A DNA stretch of 13,442 nt. Origin: DATEPR01 sp036503065 (GTDB lineage Bacteria; Actinomycetota; Actinomycetes; Mycobacteriales; Pseudonocardiaceae). Location of the stretch: positions 1-13,442 of the forward strand of contig DASXXM010000408.1 in the NCBI GenBank assembly GCA_036503065.1. Reading direction: 5' to 3'. Positions within the stretch are counted from its first letter, which is position 1. Every line of letters starts with the position of its first letter. Both the position numbers and the translations under genes were made by a program. Of this stretch, positions 6,043 through 12,600 are shown piece after piece. The notes under the pieces are model-generated. The model worked only from the letters and a program-made list of their open reading frames with translations, ran no database searches and was not told the origin of the DNA.

Positions 6043-6642
6043 TCAGCCTGCTGCCTTGCGGTACAGGCCGCGTTTGCTGATGTACTGGACGACGCCGTCC
6101 GGGACCAGGTACCAGACGGGCTCGCCCGCGGCAACCCGGTCGCGGCAGCCGGTGGAGGAGATGGCCATGGCCGGCACCTCGACCAGGGTGACGGAGCCGC
6201 CGGGCAGATGTTCGCCGTTGAGGCGGTAGCCGGGCCGCGTGACGCCGATGAAATGGGCGTACTCGAACATCTCGTCGACCTTGTGCCAGGACAGGATCTG
6301 TTCGAGCGCGTCGGCGCCGGTGATGAAGAACAGTTCGGCGTCCGGGTACGTCCCGTGCATCTCGGTGAGCGTGTCGATGGTGTACGTCGGGCCGTCGCGG
6401 TCGATGTCGGCGCGGCTGACCGTGAATCTGGGGTTGGACGCGGTGGCGATGACCGTCATCAGGTAGCGGTCCTCCGCGGCACTGACCTGGCGATCGGTTT
6501 TCTGCCACGGCTCGCCGGTCGGCACGAACACGACCTCGTCCAGCTCGAACCGGGACCCGACCTCGCTGGCCGCGACCAGGTGGCCGTGATGCACCGGATC
6601 GAAGGTGCCGCCCATGACACCGATCCGCCGACGTGCCGACAT
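6043..6642 (-). CDS. nadD: Nicotinate-nucleotide adenylyltransferase
   Basis: A 199-residue NadD, which joins ATP to nicotinate mononucleotide to make deamido-NAD in NAD synthesis. It has the nucleotidyltransferase GGTFDPVHHGH at 11-21, TGADALEQILSWHK at 108-121 and the ISSTGCR (ISSTxxR) signature at 161-167. ATG at 6642 starts just before the first beta strand. The -10-like TACGCT at 6656-6651 leaves only 8 nt before it, and there is no Shine-Dalgarno site, so the transcript is probably leaderless or nearly so. An in-frame start at 6726 would add 28 low-complexity residues and is unlikely. nadD begins the nadD-rsfS-gpgP-octT-degV run. Confidence 0.95.
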   Translation of the reverse strand: MSARRRIGVMGGTFDPVHHGHLVAASEVGSRFELDEVVFVPTGEPWQKTDRQVSAAEDRYLMTVIATASNPRFTVSRADIDRDGPTYTIDTLTEMHGTYPDAELFFITGADALEQILSWHKVDEMFEYAHFIGVTRPGYRLNGEHLPGGSVTLVEVPAMAISSTGCRDRVAAGEPVWYLVPDGVVQYISKRGLYRKAAG

Positions 6643-6678
6643 GGCTGGAGAGCGTACCTTTCGCGCCGGCCGAAACGA

Positions 6679-6735
6679 GAACGGAGCGTGGGCCGGCGGC
6701 CGCCGATCCACGGCCACCGACGCCACGCTCCGTTC
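6679..6735 (-). repeat. 13-bp inverted repeat with nested stem upstream of nadD
   Basis: GAACGGAGCGTGG (6679-6691) pairs exactly with CCACGCTCCGTTC (6723-6735). The 31-nt interval contains a second 5-bp GGCCG/CGGCC pairing, so a two-tier hairpin can form. Read on the minus strand, it is followed by TCTCGTTTC, a short T-rich tail. It lies upstream of the proposed nadD promoter, so it could be a backup terminator for readthrough from the ferredoxin gene or a protein-binding site rather than a leader structure. Confidence 0.55.
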
Positions 6736-6832
6736 ACGGCGCGACAGCGCTGGGGGTCGCCGCCGGCCGAGCGGCCGCTCGCGTGGGGGCCGCTCACTAG
6801 CTGAGACGCACCGACAGTGGGCTCCATGACGA

Positions 6833-6866
6833 AGCCAGGAACGTGCGTTGAGTCACGTTCCTGGCT
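6833..6866 (-). terminator. Terminator hairpin of the P450-ferredoxin unit
   Basis: AGCCAGGAACGTG (6833-6845) and CACGTTCCTGGCT (6854-6866) form a perfect 13-bp stem with an 8-nt loop, 27 nt beyond the ferredoxin stop. There is no T-run on the minus strand, as is usual for high-GC actinobacteria. It separates the redox genes from nadD on the same strand. Confidence 0.75.
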
Positions 6867-6893
6867 CTGTCACTAAGGATCTGTCACAGGGGA

Positions 6894-7124
6894 TCAGACT
6901 TCTGGCGCCAGTACCGCTCCGGTGCCGGCGTCCACGATCAGGATCGCTTCCATCGGACAGGATTCGGCGGCGCCGAGAACGTCGTCGTCCGGTTCGACTT
7001 CGGACTCGACCGGGACCGACTTGTCGTTCACGATCTTGAACCGGTTGGGCAGCGTGCCGGCACAGACCGCCGATCCGATGCACACGTCGTGGTCAACCGT
7101 GATCCGCCAACGCGTATCCGTCAC
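6894..7124 (-). CDS. [3Fe-4S] ferredoxin, P450 electron donor
   Basis: A 76-residue soluble ferredoxin with cysteines 15, 21 and 56 in the pattern C-IGSAV-C ... SCP. The residue at the second position of a [4Fe-4S] motif is Ser18, so a three-iron cluster is expected, as in actinobacterial CYP105-associated ferredoxins. It passes single electrons from a ferredoxin reductase to a P450. GTG at 7124 was chosen because GGAGG precedes it with a 6-nt spacer; the in-frame GTG at 7142 lies upstream of that site. It starts 11 nt after the P450 stop, so both are on one transcript. No reductase gene is in the window. It remains intact although the P450 reading frame is broken. Confidence 0.9.
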   Translation of the reverse strand: MTDTRWRITVDHDVCIGSAVCAGTLPNRFKIVNDKSVPVESEVEPDDDVLGAAESCPMEAILIVDAGTGAVLAPEV

Positions 7125-7135
7125 GCCCTGCCTCC

Positions 7136-8334
7136 TCACCAAGCAACCGGCAATGCCCGCACGCCGCGCACCAGTCGGTCCACGCGCCAGGCCACGTCGT
7201 CGGCCGGCACGGCGAGTCGCAGCCCGGGCAGCCGACGCACCAGCGTACCCACGGCCAGTTGGAGCTCCAGCCGCGCCAGGGGCGCGCCGAGACAGTGGTG
7301 CACGCCGTGACCGAAACCGACGTGTGGATTCTGCTCGCGGGTGAGGTTGATCTCGTCAGGGCGGTCGAAGACCGTCTCGTCCCGGTTGGCCGAAGCAATC
7401 GTCGTCACAACGGATTCGCCCTTGCGGACGAGCCGGCCGCCGAGTTCCAGGTCCTCGGTGGCGATGCGGGCGAAGGCCGCGGACGCGCCGAGCGGCACGA
7501 ACCGGGTCAGCTCCTCGACCGCCGCCGGCACCAGGTCCGGGTCGCCGACGAGTTGTTGCCACAGCTGGGGTTGGTCGAGCAGCAGGAAGACGAAGTTGCC
7601 GGTCTGGTTGGCCGTGGTCTCGTGGCCCGCCACCAGCAGCGTGACGCCGAACGCGACGAGCTCACCCTCCGACAGCCGCTCGTCCTCGTCCCTGGCAAGC
7701 ACGAGCTGCCCGAGCAGGTCATCCGTGGGTTCGACGCGACGCTGGGCGATCAAGTCGGCGAGGTAGGCGTCGAGGCTCTCGCGCGCCTGCATGGTCTGCT
7801 CGATCTCCGTGCCGGACAGCGACAGGAGCCGGTCGGTCCAGACGCGGAAACGGTCGCGGTCCTCGACCGGCACGCCGAGCAGCTCGCAGATCACGGTGAT
7901 CGGCAGCGGCCACGCCAACGACTCGGCGAGGTCGGCAGGCGAGCCGGCGGCGATCATCCGGTCGAGCAGGTCGTCGACGATGGCCTGGGTGCGTGGCCGC
8001 AGCCGCTCGATCTGGCGGGCGGTGAACGCCCTGGCGACGAGCTTGCGCAGCCGGCTGTGCTCCGGCGGGTCCATGCTCAGGATCGACGTTTCCTGCTCGA
8101 TCGGCGGCATGATGCGCGGCACGTCCTTGCCGACCGCCTCCGCCCTGCTGAACCGCGGTCGGCCAGCACGATCTTGACGTCCTCATACCTGGTAGCGAGC
8201 CATGCGTCTCCCCCGTACGGCATCTCGACCTTGACCAGCGGCTCCGCCCGTAGCTGCGCGTAGTTGGGATTCATCTTGAGCCCTTCCGGCGGACCGAACG
8301 GGTAGGTCCGGACCGGGTGCTCGGTGGCCGTCAT
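7136..8334 (-). pseudogene. Cytochrome P450 (CYP105-like), frameshifted near residue 59
   Basis: Two adjacent frames together encode one bacterial P450. Frame one begins at ATG 8334 after a GGGGAG ribosome site and gives residues 1-59, ending WLATRYEDVKIVLAD. The next expected residues PRFSRAEAVGKDV appear in the other frame, which continues to the stop at 7136. Restoring one C:G pair near 8158 (GACCGCGG to GACCCGCGG on the coding strand) yields 1200 bp and a normal 399 residues. Key motifs are intact: AGHETT in helix I (236-241), ExxR (Glu275, Arg278) and the heme loop FGHGVHHCLG with Cys348. No slippery heptamer is seen, so this is a recent inactivating deletion or a sequencing error in a short C run. 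The substrate is unknown; it lies between a TetR regulator and its ferredoxin. Confidence 0.85.
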
Positions 8335-8356
8335 GCGGCGCTCCCCTCATGGCAAA

Positions 8357-8372
8357 GTAAGCATGTGCTTAC
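8357..8372. promoter_or_regulatory. Palindromic operator at the P450 transcription start
   Basis: GTAAGCATGTGCTTAC is a perfect 7-2-7 inverted repeat. It covers the predicted transcription start (about 8371) of the P450 promoter and lies 22 bp before the ATG. Position, size and symmetry fit a dimeric repressor site, and the adjacent TetR regulator is the obvious candidate (inference). Confidence 0.65.
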
Positions 8373-8377
8373 ATCCG

Positions 8378-8406
8378 AGCGTAGGGAGATGATCACGTAC
8401 GGTCAA
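8378..8406 (-). promoter_or_regulatory. P450 promoter (-35 TTGACC, -10 TACGCT)
   Basis: On the minus strand TTGACC (8406-8401), a 17-bp spacer and TACGCT (8383-8378) form a near-consensus housekeeping promoter, predicting a start at about 8371, inside the operator palindrome. It gives the P450-ferredoxin pair its own promoter, separate from tetR. Confidence 0.65.
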
Positions 8407-8425
8407 TAGGCTGTATCGGTGAAGG

Positions 8426-8446
8426 CGCGTCGTGGGAACCGACGCG
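8426..8446 (-). terminator. Hairpin after the TetR gene
   Basis: CGCGTCG (8426-8432) and CGACGCG (8440-8446) form a 7-bp GC-rich stem with a 7-nt loop, 10 nt past the tetR stop and just upstream of the P450 -35 box. It probably ends tetR transcription. Confidence 0.5.
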
Positions 8447-8456
8447 TATGTGCAGG

Positions 8457-9044
8457 TCAGACGGTTGGCGGCCGTTGGTCGACCCGTTCCAGCAGGGTCG
8501 CGACGGCCCGCAGTACGTGTGCTGTGATCTTGGTCGCGTCGGCCTCGGCGAACTGGCGCTGGTCCAGCACCGAGCGGAGCAGGCCGATGCCCAGTAGCCA
8601 CGCCAGCACCAGATCCGCCCTGACCTCCGCGTCGTCCGCATCGGTCAGCGACGCGAGGACGTGTCGGTAGCGCGCGCCGAGATCGTCGCGGAACACGGCG
8701 GCGGTGTGCTCGTGCGCGCTGGAGCGCAGTAGGGCCCAGAGCGGATTGTCCTTGCCCGGCGGGGCATCCGGCGCCAGCATCCGCGCCAGCGCCCGGCCGA
8801 CGAGCAGTTCCGGCGGCGTCTCGGCCAGCAACTCGTTGCCCTCGTTGAGCATCGCGGCGCGGAACAACGCTTCCTTGGAACCGAAGTAGCGGAACAGCAG
8901 GGCCTGGTTCGCGCCGGCCAGCGCGGCGATGTCGCGGACGGTGGTCTGGTCGAAGCCGCGCTCGATGAACAGCGCGCGGGCGGCGGCCAGCAGGGCGGAC
9001 TTGGTGGCCGCGGCATCCCGCCGCCGGAACTCCTCCTCGACCAC
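8457..9044 (-). CDS. TetR family transcriptional regulator
   Basis: A 195-residue TetR-type repressor. The N-terminal three-helix domain runs AALLAAARALFIERGF, then the helix-turn-helix TTVRDIAALAGANQALLFRYF (34-54) and GSKEALFRAAM. The C-terminal part (about 70-190) is a helical ligand-binding domain with no clear subfamily signature. GTG at 9044 is preceded by GGAGG with a 6-nt spacer; the next start is far inside the DNA-binding domain. It lies on the same strand upstream of the P450, whose promoter bears a TetR-sized palindrome, so it likely controls the P450-ferredoxin pair in response to a small molecule. The proA terminator hairpin reaches into its ribosome site, which may limit its expression by readthrough. 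Confidence 0.9.
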   Translation of the reverse strand: MVEEEFRRRDAAATKSALLAAARALFIERGFDQTTVRDIAALAGANQALLFRYFGSKEALFRAAMLNEGNELLAETPPELLVGRALARMLAPDAPPGKDNPLWALLRSSAHEHTAAVFRDDLGARYRHVLASLTDADDAEVRADLVLAWLLGIGLLRSVLDQRQFAEADATKITAHVLRAVATLLERVDQRPPTV

Positions 9045-9053
9045 GGCTCACCT

Positions 9054-9090
9054 CCGCTCGTCCGGGACCGCAGCGTACCCGGACGAGCGG
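9054..9090 (-). terminator. 13-bp terminator hairpin between proA and tetR
   Basis: CCGCTCGTCCGGG (9054-9066) pairs exactly with CCCGGACGAGCGG (9078-9090) over an 11-nt loop. It starts 2 nt beyond the proA stop, so it is the proA terminator. Its downstream arm includes the first bases of the tetR Shine-Dalgarno site (GGAGG, 9055-9051). The loop contains TACGCT (9077-9072), a possible -10 box for tetR, without a good -35. Confidence 0.75.
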
Positions 9091-9092
9091 AC

Positions 9093-10379
9093 TCAGGACG
9101 CCGGGCGGATGTGGCCCTCGCCCCAGACCAGCCACTTGGAGGACGTCAGTTCCGCAAGGCCCATCGGGCCGCGGGCGTGCAGTTTCTGGGTCGAGATGCC
9201 GATCTCCGCGCCCATACCCAACTCCGCGCCGTCGGTGAACGCCGTGGACGCGTTGACCATGACGGCCGCCGAATCGACCTCGGCGGTGAACCGGCGGGCC
9301 GATGAGATGTCGTCGGTGACGATCGCCTCGGTGTGGCCGGAGGAGTGTGCCGCGATGTGCGCGATGGCCTCGTCCAGCGAACCGACCACCTTCACCGCGA
9401 GGTCCAGTGACAGGTACTCGGTATCCCAGTCCTCGTCGGTGGCCGGGACGGCGTCCGGCGCCGCGGTGAGTACGACGTCGTCGCCGTGGACGGTGACGCC
9501 GTGTTCGCGCAGGGCGCGCAGGATGCGGGGCAGGAAGTCGACAGCGACGTCGGCATGCACGAGCAGTGTCTCGGCGGCGTTGCACACGCTGGTGCGGCGT
9601 GTCTTCGAGTTGATCACGATCCGCTCTGCCCGGTCGAGGTCCGCGGCCGCGTCGACGTAGACGTGGCAGTTGCCGACGCCGGTCTCGACCGTGGGCACGG
9701 TCGCCTGAGCCACGACGGCGTTGATCAGACCGGCGCCGCCGCGCGGGATCACCAGGTCCACCAGGCCGCGCGCGGTGATCAGGTGCACCACGGACGCCCG
9801 GTCGTGGCAGGGCAGGAGCTGCACCGCGTCGGGCGGCAGGCCCTGCCCGGCCAGCGTGTCGCGCAGCACGGCGACCAGGGCGGTGTTCGACTGTTCCGCC
9901 GACGATGATCCACGCAGCAGGACCGCGTTGCCGGACTTGAGCGCGAGACCGGCCGCGTCCACGGTGACGTTCGGGCGACCCTCGTAGACCATGCCGACGA
10001 CACCGAGCGGCACCCGGACCTGCCGGACTTCCAGGCCGTTGGGCAGCAGGCTGCCGCGCAGCACCTCGCCGACCGGGTCGGGCAGCGCGGCCACGGTGCA
10101 CAGGCCGTCGGCGATCGCGTCGATCCGCTTCGCGGACAACGCAAGGCGGTCCACCATCGCGTCCGGCATGCCACCATCGCGGCCGGCGGCCACGTCACGT
10201 TCGTTGGCGGCCAGGATCTCTGCTGACCGGGCCCGCAGGGCGTCGGCCATAGCCAGCAGGACGGTGTCCTTCGTGTCGCGGGTGGCCAGGGCGAGCACAC
10301 CGGCGGCGGCGCGGGCGGCTCGTGCCGCGTCGTGCACCTGCGCGCGCAGGTCGACGGGGGTCTCGGCGATCGCGGTCAT
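9093..10379 (-). CDS. proA: Glutamate-5-semialdehyde dehydrogenase (gamma-glutamyl phosphate reductase)
   Basis: A 428-residue ProA, which uses NADPH to reduce glutamyl-5-phosphate to glutamate-5-semialdehyde, the second step of proline synthesis. It belongs to the aldehyde dehydrogenase superfamily. The catalytic Cys266 is in SVCNAAETLLVH, the nucleotide-binding segment is VPLGVVGMVYEGRPNVTVDA (123-142), and the C-terminal signature EIGISTQKLHARGPMGL is at 392-408. ATG at 10379 sits 6 nt after a TACGCT -10 box and has no Shine-Dalgarno site, so the mRNA is probably leaderless; upstream in-frame codons are not family-like. Its partner proB lies 1.1 kb away beyond a DUF2891 gene, so the two are transcribed separately. 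Confidence 0.96.
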   Translation of the reverse strand: MTAIAETPVDLRAQVHDAARAARAAAGVLALATRDTKDTVLLAMADALRARSAEILAANERDVAAGRDGGMPDAMVDRLALSAKRIDAIADGLCTVAALPDPVGEVLRGSLLPNGLEVRQVRVPLGVVGMVYEGRPNVTVDAAGLALKSGNAVLLRGSSSAEQSNTALVAVLRDTLAGQGLPPDAVQLLPCHDRASVVHLITARGLVDLVIPRGGAGLINAVVAQATVPTVETGVGNCHVYVDAAADLDRAERIVINSKTRRTSVCNAAETLLVHADVAVDFLPRILRALREHGVTVHGDDVVLTAAPDAVPATDEDWDTEYLSLDLAVKVVGSLDEAIAHIAAHSSGHTEAIVTDDISSARRFTAEVDSAAVMVNASTAFTDGAELGMGAEIGISTQKLHARGPMGLAELTSSKWLVWGEGHIRPAS

Positions 10380-10385
10380 GCCGGC

Positions 10386-10415
10386 AGCGTACGGCGCTAC
10401 GGCCCGGTTGTCCAA
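10386..10415 (-). promoter_or_regulatory. Leaderless proA promoter
   Basis: On the minus strand TTGGAC (10415-10410), an 18-bp spacer and TACGCT (10391-10386) are followed by 6 nt and then the ATG. Transcription should start at the A of ATG. Confidence 0.6.
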
Positions 10416-10435
10416 ATGTTGAACAATCCTATGTA
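10408..10435 (+). promoter_or_regulatory. Possible promoter for the DUF2891 gene
   Basis: TTGTCC (10408-10413), a 16-bp spacer and TATGTA (10430-10435) form a moderate plus-strand promoter that overlaps the divergent proA -35. The two genes may compete for RNA polymerase. A small pseudo-palindrome TGTTGAACA (10418-10426) lies between the two boxes. Confidence 0.35.
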
Positions 10436-10492
10436 ACACGGCGGACGCCGAGATCGATGTCGCCACAATCCGCACATGTCGAAGGGACGTTC

Positions 10493-11491
10493 ATGACCAA
10501 CCCACTGCTGCTCGACCGGGCCGACGAGTTCGCCCGCGTGACGCTGACCAACGTCCGCCGGGAGTTCCCGCACGACTTCCGGATGGTGCAGCGGCAGCCG
10601 GGCGGCCTGCCCGACCGGCCCAGCGACCTGCATCCCGCGTTCTACGGTTGCTTCGACTGGCATTCGTGCGTCGAGATGCACTGGCTGCTGGTCCGACTGC
10701 TACGAGTGGTGCCGGACGCGGTGCCGGCCGCGGAGATCCGCGCTGTCCTGGACGCCCACCTGACCAAGGCCGCGCTGGCCACCGAGGCCGAGACGTTCCG
10801 GACCCACGGTGGCGGCTCGCGGCCCTACGGCTGGAGCTGGGCACTCGCCCTCACGCACGAGCTGGCCACCTGGGACGATCCCGACGCACAACGCTGGGCG
10901 GCCGCCATGCGCCCGCTGGCGGACGCGCTCACCTCGGCGTTCCTGGCCTGGCTGCCCAAGGCGACCTATCCGATCCGGCAGGGCGCGCACTTCAACGGCG
11001 CGTTCGGACTGTCCCGCGCGCTCGACTACGCCCGGTGGCACCCGGACCGGACCTTGCTGGACACGATCACCGAGACGGCGCTGCGTTGGTTCGGCGCCGA
11101 CACCGACTATCCGGGCGGCTGGGAACCGGACGGCGCGGACTTCCTGTCACCGGCGCTGTGCGAGGCGGAGCTGATGGCGAACCTGTTGCCCTCGGCCGAG
11201 TTCGTCTCGTGGTTCGACCGGTTCCTGCCCGACATCCCGGCGGCCCTGCGCACCCCGGCGGTGATCAGCGACGACAGCGACGGTCAGATCGCCCACCTGC
11301 ACGGCCTGAACCTGAGCCGCGCCTGGTGCTGGCGCCGGCTCGCCGAATCCCTGCCCGCCGGCGATCCGCGGGTGCCGATCATGCTGGCGACGGCGAGCGC
11401 GCACGCCGAACCGGAACTGGACCAGGCCAGCGGCACCGACTACATGGTGGAGCACTGGCTGGCCTGCTACGCGGTGCTCTACCTGAGCTGA
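10493..11491 (+). CDS. DUF2891 family protein
   Basis: A 332-residue soluble protein of the DUF2891 family, function unknown. Recognisable blocks are HPAFYGCFDWHSCVEMHW (46-63), GGGSRPYGWSWALAL (about 105-119), YPIRQGAHFNGAFGLSRALDYAR (about 158-180) and WEPDGADFLSPALCEAELM. Repeated helical pairs and many Trp/His/Tyr residues suggest an alpha/alpha-barrel sugar-active fold, but this is inference. ATG at 10493 follows GAAGGGA (10481-10487) at a normal distance. It is transcribed against proB and proA, between them, and its stop overlaps the proB 3' end by 13 bp. Nothing links it to proline synthesis. Confidence 0.85.
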   Translation: MTNPLLLDRADEFARVTLTNVRREFPHDFRMVQRQPGGLPDRPSDLHPAFYGCFDWHSCVEMHWLLVRLLRVVPDAVPAAEIRAVLDAHLTKAALATEAETFRTHGGGSRPYGWSWALALTHELATWDDPDAQRWAAAMRPLADALTSAFLAWLPKATYPIRQGAHFNGAFGLSRALDYARWHPDRTLLDTITETALRWFGADTDYPGGWEPDGADFLSPALCEAELMANLLPSAEFVSWFDRFLPDIPAALRTPAVISDDSDGQIAHLHGLNLSRAWCWRRLAESLPAGDPRVPIMLATASAHAEPELDQASGTDYMVEHWLACYAVLYLS

Positions 11492-12600
11492 CTCAGCGGC
11501 ACCAGGTCGTCGGCGTGCACGACCTCACGGCGTAGCTCGGGGGCCAGGTCGTGGGTGGAGCGGCCGATCAGGCCGGGCATCTCGCGGGCGTCGAAGGCGA
11601 CCACTCCCCTGGCCACCACGCGGTCGGCCGGATCGACCAGTTCCACCACGTCACCGGCCTCGAACTGGCCCTCCGCGGCCGTGATGCCGGCGGCCAGCAG
11701 GGAACGGCGGCGGCCGACCACCGCGCTCACCGCGCCGTCGTCCAGGCGTAGCCGGCCCGCGGCGCCCGCGGCGTAGGCCAGCCAGAAACGGCGGGCGGAC
11801 AGCCGGTGGCCGGTCGGCGCGAACGCGGTGCCTACTTCGGCCGGGCCGAGTGCCTGTGCTGCCTGGTCGGCGGCGGCGAGCAGGACCGGGATGCCGGCGG
11901 ACGCGGCCAGCCGGGCGGCGGCGAGTTTGGATGCCATGCCGCCCTTGCCGAGGCCGGACGCGCCGGTCGCGCCGGCACGGACGCCGTCCAGGTCGCTGTC
12001 GTCGGCGACCTCACGGATCGGGGATGCCTTGCCCAGTCTGGGATCGCCGTCGTAGAGTGCGTCCACATCGGACAGCAGGATCAAGGCGTCCGCGCCGACG
12101 AGATGGGCGACCATGGCGGCGAGGCGGTCGTTGTCGCCGAACTTGATCTCGTCGGTGGCCACCGTGTCGTTCTCGTTGACCACCGGGACCGTGCCCAGCG
12201 CGAGCAGCCGGGAGAACGTGCGTTGCGCGTTGCGGTAGTGCGCCCTGCGGATCACGTCGTCCGCGGTCAGCAGCACCTGCCCGACGGTCAGCCGGTGCCG
12301 GCCGAACGCCTCGGCGTACGCGTGCGCCAGGGTGAGCTGGCCGACGCTGGCGGCGGCCTGCTGGGTGGCCAGGTCGCGCGGCCTGCGGGCCAGGCCCAGT
12401 GGCGCGAGTCCGGCGGCGATGGCGCCGCTGGACACCAGCACCACCTGGGTGCCGGCGGCCCGGCGCGCGGCCAGCACGTCGACCAGCGCGCCGACCCGCG
12501 CCGGCGCCAGGCCGCCCTCGGTCGTGGTCAGGCCGGACGAGCCAACCTTCACCACGATCCGGGTGGCCGCCGAGACGGCCGCGCGGGCCGCGGAGGTCAC
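11479..12600 (-). CDS. proB: Glutamate 5-kinase with PUA domain
   Basis: A 373-residue ProB, which phosphorylates glutamate on its gamma-carboxyl group, the first committed and proline-inhibited step of proline synthesis. The amino-acid kinase domain (about 13-255) shows VVKVGSS, VLVSSGA, VNENDTV (141-147), FGDND (154-158), LLSDVDALY and the glycine-rich GLGKGGMASKL (217-227). A C-terminal PUA domain covers about 280-360. GTG at 12600 overlaps the obg stop (GTGA), the standard obg-proB coupling. The stop is TAG, and the 3' end overlaps the convergent DUF2891 gene; a small CTGAG/CTCAG hairpin (11483-11496) lies in the overlap. Confidence 0.96.
   Translation of the reverse strand: MTSAARAAVSAATRIVVKVGSSGLTTTEGGLAPARVGALVDVLAARRAAGTQVVLVSSGAIAAGLAPLGLARRPRDLATQQAAASVGQLTLAHAYAEAFGRHRLTVGQVLLTADDVIRRAHYRNAQRTFSRLLALGTVPVVNENDTVATDEIKFGDNDRLAAMVAHLVGADALILLSDVDALYDGDPRLGKASPIREVADDSDLDGVRAGATGASGLGKGGMASKLAAARLAASAGIPVLLAAADQAAQALGPAEVGTAFAPTGHRLSARRFWLAYAAGAAGRLRLDDGAVSAVVGRRRSLLAAGITAAEGQFEAGDVVELVDPADRVVARGVVAFDAREMPGLIGRSTHDLAPELRREVVHADDLVPLSQLR

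Larger units (their letters stand above)
6643..6893. promoter_or_regulatory. Intergenic region ferredoxin / nadD with structured DNA
   Basis: This 251-bp spacer has no gene. On the minus strand it holds, in order, the ferredoxin terminator (6866-6833), the palindrome GAGCGGCCGCTC (6769-6780), a 13-bp long-range inverted repeat (6679-6735) and the nadD -10-like box TACGCT (6656-6651) with only a poor -35. The density of symmetry elements is high for its length. Confidence 0.55.

Noticed and set aside
6679..6735. NAD-sensing riboswitch before nadD
   Set aside because: The hairpin appears to lie upstream of the nadD promoter, and I cannot match it to a known NAD riboswitch fold.
8150..8165. Programmed ribosomal frameshift in the P450
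   Set aside because: No slippery heptamer is visible at the junction, and P450 genes are not known to use one.
8347..10101. 584-codon minus-strand frame across proA, tetR and the intergenic DNA
   Set aside because: It is a high-GC shadow of proA and tetR; the translation is Arg/Gly/Ala-rich with no recognisable family.
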